DNA of 64,000 bases, from NCBI GenBank assembly GCA_910589165.1, contig CAJUSP010000004.1, forward strand, positions 62,001 to 126,000. Reading direction: 5' to 3'. The stretch's first letter is position 1. Every line of letters starts with the position of its first letter. The stretch comes from an uncultured Adlercreutzia sp. GTDB lineage: Bacteria > Actinomycetota > Coriobacteriia > Coriobacteriales > Eggerthellaceae. This document shows, piece by piece, positions 49,672 through 56,826 of the stretch. The notes below the pieces were generated by a model, which made no database searches, had not been told where the DNA came from, and saw nothing but the letters and a program-made list of their open reading frames with translations. Position numbers and translations under genes: made by a program.

Positions 49672-51006
49672 ATGGCTGAAATGAAGCGCAAGATTGATGA
49701 GAGGCTTTCGGCTTGGAAAAATCGCACCCATAAGCCACTTGTGGTCTTCGGCGCACGTCAGACGGGAAAGACTACCTCGGTGCTGGAATTCGGCCGCGCC
49801 CATTACGACCATGTCGTTCATATTGACTTTTACAAGCAGCCGTCCGCCAAAGAGGCCTTTCAGGGAGACCTTACGCCTGCAGCGATCATCGCGTCGCTGG
49901 AGGCGCTGCTTGATACCGACATTGTGCCCGGCAAAACCCTTCTCTTTCTCGACGAGATCCAGGCGTGCGATGAGGCGCTGACATCGCTCAAGTTCTTCTG
50001 CACCGACGCGCCCGACTATGATGTCGTGGCAGCGGGAAGCTTGCTGGGCGTGCATGTGGCGCGGAAGGGGTCTTATCCGGTTGGCTATGTGGATATGCTT
50101 GTCATGACCCCCATGGATTTCGAGGAGTACTGCTGGGCCTTGGGGAAGGAGCGGGCGTTTCGTCTCGTGAGGCAATCGTTCGAGACCTTTTCCCCCTGTG
50201 CTGTGCACGAGCAGATGATGGAGCTGTACCGCAGCTACCTTCTGGTGGGAGGGATGCCCGAGGTGGTGGCGAGGCATGTCGCGGGAGCGCGGTTGGGCGA
50301 CCTGCGCGAGAAACAAGACGAGATTTCCGTCGCCTACGTTGCCGATATGGCCAAGTACGCCACGGCAGCTGACACGGTTAAGATAGTCGCTTGCTGGGAG
50401 AGCCTTCCCGAACAGTTGGCCAAGGAAAGCGGCTCGACGAAGTTCATGTGGCGCTACGTTGCCAGCGGGGCGAAAGCCGAGCGCTACCAGACCGCCGTCG
50501 ACTGGCTGGTGGCGGCCGGGTTGGTCAACCGCTGCACGCAGGTGTCCGAGGGTACTTCCCCGTTGCGATCCTTCGAAAACGCGTCGTCGTTCAAGCTCTA
50601 CGCTCTGGACACAGGCCTTCTGACAAGTTGGTATCGCGCGCAGCCGGATGACTTCGGAGGAAAGGATCGTCGGTCTGCGCATTTTCGCGGCGGCGTAGCG
50701 GAAAACTACGTAATGCAGCAGCTGGCCGCTGCTCAGGCGGCGGCGTACTACTGGGGCGCGCAGAGCACGTACGAGGTGGAGTTTGTTGTCCGCATCGGCG
50801 ACGATGTCGTGCCCATCGAAGTGAAGTCGGGCGAGCGCGTGAAATCGACGAGCGCCAAGCGCTTCGCGGAGAAATACGGCTGCCCCTATATAGTGCACAT
50901 GACAGCGAAGAACTTCGGCGCCACTGACGCGGTTAAGAGCATCCCGCTGTATGCGGCCATCCTGCTCGCCGAGCAATGTCAAACCCGCCCGCTTTTTGCG
51001 AGTTAG
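49672..51006 (+). CDS. DUF4143-type AAA ATPase
   Basis: 444 aa. P-loop GARQTGKTT (about residues 27-35), Walker B TLLFLDEIQ, sensor VAAGSLLG, a central winged-helix-like region, and the C-terminal PD-(D/E)xK-like signature YEVEFVV...PIEVKSGE. It is closer to the mainstream of the family than the 462-1769 protein. ATG at 49672 follows AAGGAAG. It carries its own operator-like repeats upstream and borders the AT-rich island, which suggests an accessory locus. Function of the family is unsettled. Confidence 0.88.
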   Translation: MAEMKRKIDERLSAWKNRTHKPLVVFGARQTGKTTSVLEFGRAHYDHVVHIDFYKQPSAKEAFQGDLTPAAIIASLEALLDTDIVPGKTLLFLDEIQACDEALTSLKFFCTDAPDYDVVAAGSLLGVHVARKGSYPVGYVDMLVMTPMDFEEYCWALGKERAFRLVRQSFETFSPCAVHEQMMELYRSYLLVGGMPEVVARHVAGARLGDLREKQDEISVAYVADMAKYATAADTVKIVACWESLPEQLAKESGSTKFMWRYVASGAKAERYQTAVDWLVAAGLVNRCTQVSEGTSPLRSFENASSFKLYALDTGLLTSWYRAQPDDFGGKDRRSAHFRGGVAENYVMQQLAAAQAAAYYWGAQSTYEVEFVVRIGDDVVPIEVKSGERVKSTSAKRFAEKYGCPYIVHMTAKNFGATDAVKSIPLYAAILLAEQCQTRPLFAS

Positions 51007-51063
51007 TGGAAGAGCTTCGGGTCGGGTTGTCGTATTTCCAGAAGACTGGTAGGTAACCTTTTA

Positions 51064-51105
51064 ACTCGAGCTTCTATGTAACAAATGTTGCATAGAAGCT
51101 CGAGT
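51064..51105 (+). terminator. 15-bp hairpin after the DUF4143 gene
   Basis: ACTCGAGCTTCTATG (51064-51078) pairs perfectly with CATAGAAGCTCGAGT (51091-51105) over a 12-nt loop, 57 bp after the stop codon. No U-tract. Confidence 0.5.
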
Positions 51106-51154
51106 GTTGCTCGACGGGGACAAGAGCAAACAAAGGAAGAAACACCAGTTCAAA

Positions 51155-51193
51155 CTATTCAAATCATGATTATACAAATCACGATTTGAATAG
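51155..51193. repeat. Inverted repeat with internal direct repeats
   Basis: CTATTCAAATC (51155-51165) and GATTTGAATAG (51183-51193) pair perfectly. Inside, CAAATCATGATT and CAAATCACGATT form a direct repeat. Operator-like; no adjacent gene claims it. Confidence 0.6.
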
Positions 51194-51263
51194 CAGCAGT
51201 GGTATCGCTGACTTAGATCCGCGGATCTTTGCGAAGCCAAGCCGTCGGAGACAAGCTCGAAAG

Positions 51264-51293
51264 AATCTCCCAAATTGGAGGTTTTCCAGATAC
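51264..51293 (+). repeat. Orphan copy of the DUF4143 upstream repeat
   Basis: AATCTCCCAAATTGGAGG and the following CCAGATAC match the second repeat and its flank at 49589-49620 with few changes, but no ATPase gene follows. Likely a relic of a lost or duplicated locus. Confidence 0.6.
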
Positions 51294-51367
51294 AGCAAGT
51301 GAAGCTTGCCATCCGAATCGGTGATCTAAGGGTCACTCGAGCTGTGAACGACGAAGCATGATATGCG

Positions 51368-51413
51368 AACGCGGAATGGTCGGCGTCATTTCATGCGCCG
51401 GCCACTCCGCGTT
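51368..51413 (-). terminator. Hairpin downstream of the sensor/effector operon
   Basis: Arms 51368-51385 and 51396-51413 (AACGCGGAATGGTCGGCG and near complement) match at 16 of 18 positions with a 10-nt loop. It lies 216 bp beyond the stop at 51629 on the minus strand. Confidence 0.45.
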
Positions 51414-51628
51414 GCATTGACTTATGATGCAAATCAGGCTCTTGACCTCAGGGCGCTTTATCCCAAAGTGCATTTTTGGAGCGCAAAAATAAGGAGGCCA
51501 GCCATCGCAAACACAAGGGGAAGACGGACAAAGTAATACGGTAAATTTTGCCAGTGGGTACGTGCTTCCCGGATAAAATCGATCAATGCGTCTATTCCCA
51601 CGATGAGATCCTTCCTGTGAGTAAGCTG

Positions 51629-52870
51629 CTATTTTGTCTTGCCGAGGAATTGGCATTTGCGATGCACGTCAAATTCTTCCTCGGTAATTCTGTAAAACAC
51701 GAGACATCCTGTTTCGTTGGTTGTCCGCCCGCTGTAGCGTCCCGACATCCGATTGACCTGTGTTGACGGGTGCTTCTTGAGCCAGTTGAGTTCCGCGAAT
51801 CCCCCGAGAGAGGCTCCCCTGCCGACTTCCCGAGGGTCTTGGTACCAGTACACAAGGCTTCCCTGGGGTTTATCGGATGGCGAGACGATGGTCTTGGTGC
51901 TTTCAAAAAACGGTATAGAGGTCTTGTCGCAAAGCCAGCCCTTCATATAAAGCTCATCGTCAATTACGTCGATAACTACAATACGGGGTGTTTCGTAGAG
52001 CATATCAAAGCCACTTTTTCGGCTCTTGTCAGGTATTGAGTAGTATTTCCAGTAGCCTTTCAACGAGCGAAATTGCATGAGGTTCTTCGCTTTGTTCGAC
52101 GTCAAGTAGAGAAGAAGCGCCGATACGACTCCGCCGAGACTGACCGCGATGTCCATGGAGTCAAACAATGGGCTACCTGCGAAGAAGAGAGCTGCAAATA
52201 CTCCAAAAATGAGTATTGCTTTTCCCAAAACGCCAATTCCTCGTTGAGTCACACATGCATACAAAATCCGGTCTCCCCACCGTGGGGGCACCTCCTCGTC
52301 GTAGTTCAATGTGGGGAGTCTGAACATTCTGAATTCAGTGCGGTTGTCCGGCTCGTCCTCCAAATTCGTTTCGATTAGCTCCAATCCAAAGGTAGCTCCT
52401 GCATTAGCGCGACAAAGAACAGCGGTTGATGGGGGAAGCATCCCCGATGCTAGCCACTGAGCCCCGATCGCTGTATCTTCAATTTCTAGCTCCTGCAAGT
52501 TTGGACAGGCTTCTGCCCTATGTTTGCGAGTCTGCTTCAGCGCCTGAATATGGGATGCAACGTGTGTGAGATCTTTGGCGTCAACGTTCGCTAGCTTAAA
52601 GAGGCAGTGATGAATATCGAGTATGGTTGTCGAGACAAGTTCAAGTTGCTCATCTTTAATTGCGTCAAAAGTTTCCTTAACTTGCCCTCCGATGCTGTTT
52701 TTGACCGCTACAACACCGTAGTCGACTTCATGGGTTTTTAGAGCATAGACGACCCTTTGAGAGTTAACGAGAGGAACCAATTCTGTGTTATCGAGCATCA
52801 GAGCTTCCGCCATTTTCGTTGCAGCCTCTTCGGCGTTGCTCCCCTGAGCTCCTTGGTAGCCTACTTTCAT
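51629..52870 (-). CDS. Prephenate-dehydratase-like sensor fused to 2TM and Cap15-like beta-rich domain
   Basis: 413 aa in three parts. Residues 1-185 follow the prephenate dehydratase fold: YQGAQGSNAEEAA, YGVVAVKNSIGGQVKETFDAI, DIHHCLFKL, VASHIQALKQTRK and, at the active-site TRF position, NRTEF. The Thr is kept but the Arg is Glu, so catalysis is doubtful and ligand sensing more likely. Two membrane helices follow (about 211-231 and 240-257). Residues 266-413 are beta-rich, beginning SLKGYWKYYSIPD, and recall the 2TM beta-barrel effector Cap15 of CBASS in layout. It is second in an operon with the zinc-ribbon protein (9 bp gap); no aromatic pathway gene is near. No strong ribosome site precedes ATG 52870, so coupling is likely. 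Confidence 0.7.
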   Translation of the reverse strand: MKVGYQGAQGSNAEEAATKMAEALMLDNTELVPLVNSQRVVYALKTHEVDYGVVAVKNSIGGQVKETFDAIKDEQLELVSTTILDIHHCLFKLANVDAKDLTHVASHIQALKQTRKHRAEACPNLQELEIEDTAIGAQWLASGMLPPSTAVLCRANAGATFGLELIETNLEDEPDNRTEFRMFRLPTLNYDEEVPPRWGDRILYACVTQRGIGVLGKAILIFGVFAALFFAGSPLFDSMDIAVSLGGVVSALLLYLTSNKAKNLMQFRSLKGYWKYYSIPDKSRKSGFDMLYETPRIVVIDVIDDELYMKGWLCDKTSIPFFESTKTIVSPSDKPQGSLVYWYQDPREVGRGASLGGFAELNWLKKHPSTQVNRMSGRYSGRTTNETGCLVFYRITEEEFDVHRKCQFLGKTK

Positions 52871-52879
52871 GGCGTGAAG

Positions 52880-53650
52880 CTATATATTCGGGGTGTCAGT
52901 GTGGAAGTCCCTGTAGGAGCGGGTTCCGCACTCTTTGCAGACGTACCACTGGCGGATAAAGGTGCGCGTTCCGGGGATGTACTGTTCGTAGGTAGAGATA
53001 ACTTCCCCCCGATTATTTTTCTGCTCCATCTTTTGCTTGATTTGAATTGCTTCCGTGCCAAGGATCTCTTGGGTGCTCTTTTTCACAGCGCCCCATTTTT
53101 GGCACTTCTGGCATTTTCCTCCGACGTTTTCCGTAAGTTGCTTTCCTCCTTTGAACATGCGGTAGAGGAAGTTGATGACCAGACCGCCCATCGAGTAGAT
53201 GAGGAGCACCAGAGCAAAGAGCTCGATGACGAGGGCGACAATCATCGGCAACGACTGATAGTAGGCCCCGAAGGTGCATGCAATCACAACGGCGATCACG
53301 AATACGACGACGAAGAAGACGAGGCTCTTGTCGAGCACGAACTTGTGCAAAAGCCCGTTGGCCTGTGAGAGACGATCCCCGAAGGTTGCTTTCTGCGGAG
53401 ACCAGTCTTCCACCTGCACGGTTACGAAGTCCGGCGAATCGGGTTTATCGCGTACGAATACTACGTTGGGATCGGATTCCAGAATCATCGAGTAAAGCTC
53501 AGAATCGATCGAGTTGGCATCGATGTAAACGGCATCGTAAAAGAGGCCCTCGTCGGATGTCGCTTCCTCAAGGAACTTGCCCAAAGGCATATAAGTGGCA
53601 TCGACTTTGGGGGAAGCGAACTCATGGTCGCTTACGAGATAGCTGGTCAT
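52880..53650 (-). CDS. Two-helix membrane protein with C-terminal zinc ribbon
   Basis: 256 aa. The cytosolic N-terminal part (1-105) includes VYIDANSIDSELYSMILES. Two membrane helices lie at about 110-129 and 134-160. The C-terminal part has a zinc ribbon with Cys180, Cys183, Cys238 and Cys241 (CQKC ... CKEC). The start MTSYLVSDHE at 53650 is chosen for AAAGGAC 7 nt upstream; a longer reading to 53674 is unsupported. It is first in the operon with the sensor/effector gene, behind a promoter at 53833-53861 and a hairpin leader. No named family recognised. Confidence 0.72.
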   Translation of the reverse strand: MTSYLVSDHEFASPKVDATYMPLGKFLEEATSDEGLFYDAVYIDANSIDSELYSMILESDPNVVFVRDKPDSPDFVTVQVEDWSPQKATFGDRLSQANGLLHKFVLDKSLVFFVVVFVIAVVIACTFGAYYQSLPMIVALVIELFALVLLIYSMGGLVINFLYRMFKGGKQLTENVGGKCQKCQKWGAVKKSTQEILGTEAIQIKQKMEQKNNRGEVISTYEQYIPGTRTFIRQWYVCKECGTRSYRDFHTDTPNI

Positions 53651-53718
53651 TCGGAGTCCTTTCACTTGCAACAATCGTCAGGTGAATGGACTTCGGCGAT
53701 CAGATGAAGAGCATCCAC

Positions 53719-53832
53719 CACAATCGCCAAATTGTAAGAACTCCAAAAGAAGCACTTAAAAGGCAGATGCCCTTCAGCATGGCTTCTCTTGGTGAGCTAA
53801 CAATATGAGGTTCTTACAATTTGGCGATTGTG
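53719..53832 (-). repeat. 114-bp palindromic leader with perfect 23-bp inverted repeats
   Basis: Arm 53719-53741 (CACAATCGCCAAATTGTAAG...) pairs perfectly with 53810-53832 across 68 bp that contain a second, weaker hairpin (AGAAGC/GGCTTCT region). A minus-strand promoter ends immediately upstream, so the transcript would begin inside the right arm and fold this as its 5-prime end. Either a structured regulatory leader or a MITE-like insertion. No clear target duplication. Confidence 0.85.
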
Positions 53833-53861
53833 ATTCTATCGATTTGACAGAGCGTAATCAA
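53833..53861 (-). promoter_or_regulatory. Sigma70-type promoter of the sensor/effector operon
   Basis: On the minus strand TTGATT (53856-53861) and TAGAAT (53833-53838) are exactly 17 bp apart. Predicted start near 53826. This is one of the best promoter matches in the window. Confidence 0.65.
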
Positions 53862-53931
53862 GCCCCCAAGTTTGCGGAAGGCGGTTATTGCGGAAGGCTA
53901 CAGTAGGCAGGAGGGATCCTGACTTCCGACG

Positions 53932-54612
53932 CTAGCGTGCGGGTGGTAATTCTGCCCATAGAGTGCGTTCGGAACTGTTTTGCATCACAAAAGCGGAATA
54001 GACTTGTGCGCGTTCGTCGTATTTCAACACGGGAATGTTGTGCGTAAGCTCGCTTGAGCCGTCAAGGTAGTAGTGACTTTCCCCATCCCAGAATATACCG
54101 TGGAAGTTGGGGTCGTTTGCGAGGTGCTCGCTGCAGGTTCCTACGTGGCCGGCAATGATATCCTTTAGGAACGGGCCCTTAGTGGGAGGATATTTGCCTT
54201 CGAGCGTGTGCCGATTTGTGCCAACGCGCCAGAGGTCGCCAGCCTCTTCGTCGATTCCGGCATGAACAAAGATTTGCTCTGCTGTTTCGTAAAAGGATGG
54301 AAGCTTCGAGAGCCATCTTCTAATTCGCTCAAGGTCATCTGGTAGGTGGGTGCCGGATGACCTTGAGCGCTCATTCAGGTAATCGAGATAGAGCCGGTCG
54401 ATGTTGCCCATGAGGACAACGACCTTCGCAGCCGAGCTCTGCTGGATATCCATGACGACCGTATAGCTTTCTGGCTTTTGAAACGCATGATCGATTGTGT
54501 CGCCAGCGACCACAAGTGTCGTATCTGGGTCATCGAGAGAAACGACCTCCAGCGCTCTCTGAAGAGCATTCAGCTCGCCGTGAATATCGCTGAGGGCAAA
54601 AACTGTGCCCAA
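53932..54612 (-). CDS. Calcineurin-like metallophosphoesterase
   Basis: 226 aa with the metal motifs of PPP-type phosphoesterases: SDIHGE (Asp9, His11), GDTIDH (Asp38), MGNID (Asn70, where the usual GNHE His is Ile), VHAGID (His117) and GHVG (His156). It probably dephosphorylates a nucleotide, protein or RNA end. The start is a TTG at 54612, two bases after the LCP stop, with GGAG 5 nt upstream inside the LCP gene, so translation is coupled. It lies at the edge of the AT-richer island and has similar composition. The missing GNHE His is unusual and may slow catalysis. Confidence 0.82.
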   Translation of the reverse strand: MGTVFALSDIHGELNALQRALEVVSLDDPDTTLVVAGDTIDHAFQKPESYTVVMDIQQSSAAKVVVLMGNIDRLYLDYLNERSRSSGTHLPDDLERIRRWLSKLPSFYETAEQIFVHAGIDEEAGDLWRVGTNRHTLEGKYPPTKGPFLKDIIAGHVGTCSEHLANDPNFHGIFWDGESHYYLDGSSELTHNIPVLKYDERAQVYSAFVMQNSSERTLWAELPPAR

Positions 54613-54614
54613 GG

Positions 54615-55925
54615 CTACTCCACGTCGATGACGTCGTCGGTGGTGAGCGCGTCGGCTACGAGGCCCTCATAGTCCTGGGGGCTGGCGGCGTTCGTGGCGG
54701 CGCCCAGCTCGGTGTCGCTGGCCTGGGGCTCGGGAATTTCCACGGAGGTGTCCGTCGGGTCAAGCCCCGCATCGACGCGGCGCATCATGTCCTGCCACTC
54801 CTTGTATTCCGTGCCCACGTAGCTGATGCCGTCCTGGTTCAGCGTGTAGCTCGGGCAGGCAGCTGAGTACATGGTCAGCCCGTTGTCCTTGAACGTGAGC
54901 GCCAGCGACACGAGGTCGGTCACCGAGTAGTCGGTGGTCACGCAGCGGGCCAGCGATTCCACGGTGCCGGGAATCTCGGTGGGGGAGGCGGCAAGCACCT
55001 TCTCCACGATGGCCATGATGATGAGCCGCTGGGCCTGGGCGCGCGAGAAGTCGCCGGCGCGGGTGGCGTGGCGCTCGCGGGCAAAGGCCAGGGCCTCGTC
55101 GCCGTTGAGGGTCTGCTCGCCGGCCTCCAGGCTAATGCCGCTTGTATCGGAGTAGAAGCTCTCGGGCACGTTCACCTCGATGCCGCCGAGCTCGTTCACC
55201 ACGTCCTTCAGCTCTTCGAAGTGCACCTCCACATAGTGGCTGATGGGCACACCGGCGAAGGTGGACAGCGTGTTCACGGCCTGGGAGGGGCCGCCGAAGG
55301 CGTAGGCGGCGTTGATCTTCTGAGTGCCGTGGCCCTCGATGTCGATCATGGTGTCGCGGGGGACCGAGATGAGGTCCACAACGCCCTTGTCCGGGTCGAT
55401 GCGGGCGAGCATGGTCACGTCCGAGCGGCTGGCGGTCTCGCCCTTGCGGGCGTCGGAGCCGAAGATGCCCACGTAGTAGGAGCCGTCCTCCTTCACCGGG
55501 GCCAGCTGCTCGTTGAGCTCCTCCATCTCGATTTCGTCCAGGCCGCCCTGGATGGTGTCGTTGATGCCGTTGATATAGAGGGCCGCCGCCGTGCCCACGC
55601 CGATGAGCACCACGGCGATGGCGCCCACGATGCCCAGCGCGATCTTCTTCCCGCGGTTCTTCTTGCGGGCCGCCTTGGCCCGGGCCAGGGAATCGGTGGC
55701 CGAGAAGCTGTAGGGGTCGGGCGCGCCGACGGGGCTTGCGGTGGGGGCGAAGCCGGTGTCATCGAAGGCCGAGCGAGAGCGCCCGCGGCCAGAGGCGGCC
55801 GACTCGCCGGCGTAGCCCGCGCGGTTGGTGCGGGTGCGCGAGGCGTTGAGCGGCGCGGAGTGGGCGCCGCGGCCGGCGCGGGACGAGTTGAGGGGTGCGG
55901 AATGCTTGCCAGGTCTGTTTGCCAT
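54615..55925 (-). CDS. LytR-CpsA-Psr (LCP) family cell-wall polymer ligase
   Basis: 436 aa. A basic, Ser-rich cytoplasmic N-terminus contains two HSAPLN(S/A)SR repeats (about residues 8-29), followed by one membrane helix (about 105-128) and an extracellular LCP domain: YVGIFGSDARKGETASRSDVT in pieces, ISVPRDTMIDI, KINAAYAFGG, and FARERHATRAGDFSRAQAQR with the Arg set that binds polyprenyl pyrophosphate. It attaches glycopolymers to peptidoglycan. ATG at 55925 has AGGAGGAAGG, though 15 nt away. Confidence 0.9.
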   Translation of the reverse strand: MANRPGKHSAPLNSSRAGRGAHSAPLNASRTRTNRAGYAGESAASGRGRSRSAFDDTGFAPTASPVGAPDPYSFSATDSLARAKAARKKNRGKKIALGIVGAIAVVLIGVGTAAALYINGINDTIQGGLDEIEMEELNEQLAPVKEDGSYYVGIFGSDARKGETASRSDVTMLARIDPDKGVVDLISVPRDTMIDIEGHGTQKINAAYAFGGPSQAVNTLSTFAGVPISHYVEVHFEELKDVVNELGGIEVNVPESFYSDTSGISLEAGEQTLNGDEALAFARERHATRAGDFSRAQAQRLIIMAIVEKVLAASPTEIPGTVESLARCVTTDYSVTDLVSLALTFKDNGLTMYSAACPSYTLNQDGISYVGTEYKEWQDMMRRVDAGLDPTDTSVEIPEPQASDTELGAATNAASPQDYEGLVADALTTDDVIDVE

Positions 55926-56075
55926 GAGTGTCGGCCGGGGCCTTCCTCCTTGATAAACGGGATCGGGGTCTCTGCGTGCGTTGCGAACCTCAAAGATACC
56001 AGCATTTCGCCCCCTCGCCCTCACTTCCCCAAAGAAAACAGGAGGGAGCGCCCGATGGATTCTTGCGGGGCGTTG

Positions 56076-56104
56076 TTGCAAAAGCCCGGCGAACCTCGTA
56101 CAAT
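56076..56104 (+). promoter_or_regulatory. Sigma70-type promoter of the tetR gene
   Basis: TTGCAA (56076-56081) and TACAAT (56099-56104) are exactly 17 bp apart. Predicted start near 56111. Confidence 0.6.
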
Positions 56105-56121
56105 GCGCGTTATTGGACAGC

Positions 56122-56802
56122 GTGTTCATTTATGGCCGCTGTGTTGAAAACGAGCGAGAGGAAGACGCTATCGCTACGGCAACTTGCGCGCCGCCCGCGG
56201 CCCCCTGCGAGGACCGGCGCATCACGCGTTCGAAGCGGGCCCTGCGCGGCGCGCTCATCGAACTGGTGGAAGAGCGCGGCTTCGACGCCGTCACGGTGAA
56301 CGACCTGTGCGAGCGGGCCGACTTGAACCGCGGCACCTTCTACAACCACTTCAGCGACAAGGAGCACCTGCTGGCCGTCCTCGAAGACGAGGTGATGGCC
56401 GACATCGGGCTGCTCCAGGGCCGCATGCACGACATCACCTTGTCCGACATGCTGGCCTATCGTGTGGCCAAGCGCCCGCTGCCGCTGCTGGTGGAGCTGT
56501 TCGAGTACCTGCGCGACGAGAGCGATTTCCTGCATGCGGTGCTCGGCCCGGGCGGCGACGCGAGCTTCGGCCCGCGGCTGCGCGAGGCGGTGTGCGAGAA
56601 CCTGGTGCAGAACATCTTGCACGAGAAGTACCGCAACGACCCGAGCCCGTTTGTGGGCTACTACGTGGCCTTCTACGCGGCCGCCTACCTGGGCATCATC
56701 GCCCACTGGATCGAGCGCGGCACGCCCGAGACCCCCGAGACCATGGCGCGCGTGGCCATGCGTCTGTTCTTTATCAAACCCGGCGAATCCATCGAGCTGT
56801 AG
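56122..56802 (+). CDS. TetR-family regulator
   Basis: About 226 aa. The N-terminal DNA-binding domain reads RITRSKRALRGALIELVEE and FDAVTVNDLCERADLNRGTFYNHF; the C-terminal helical domain matches the TetR_C_8-like group (GYYVAFYAAAYLGIIAHWI). The start is uncertain: GTG at 56122 is the only standard in-frame codon after the predicted transcription start, but it lacks a ribosome site; a GAGAGGAAG at 56157 would fit a start near 56170, where only ATC is in frame. It precedes the CoA activase gene by 24 bp and may control it. Confidence 0.82.
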   Translation: MFIYGRCVENEREEDAIATATCAPPAAPCEDRRITRSKRALRGALIELVEERGFDAVTVNDLCERADLNRGTFYNHFSDKEHLLAVLEDEVMADIGLLQGRMHDITLSDMLAYRVAKRPLPLLVELFEYLRDESDFLHAVLGPGGDASFGPRLREAVCENLVQNILHEKYRNDPSPFVGYYVAFYAAAYLGIIAHWIERGTPETPETMARVAMRLFFIKPGESIEL

Positions 56803-56826
56803 CACGAGGAAGCGAGGAATAACCCC

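Larger units (their letters stand above)
51007..51628. other. Gene-free, palindrome-rich island edge
   Basis: 622 bp, AT-richer than the flanks, with no gene I can support; short frames here lack ribosome sites. It holds the hairpins at 51064-51105, 51155-51193 and 51368-51413 and a relic of the DUF4143 upstream repeat at 51264-51293. Confidence 0.6.

Noticed and set aside
51061..51656. Two short minus-strand frames of about 90-107 codons in the island edge
   Set aside because: No ribosome site, no recognisable domain, and they run through hairpins and an operator relic.
51629..52870. Plain prephenate dehydratase (pheA) of phenylalanine synthesis
   Set aside because: The TRF Arg is replaced, there is no ACT domain, and two membrane helices plus a beta-rich domain follow; no aromatic genes are nearby.
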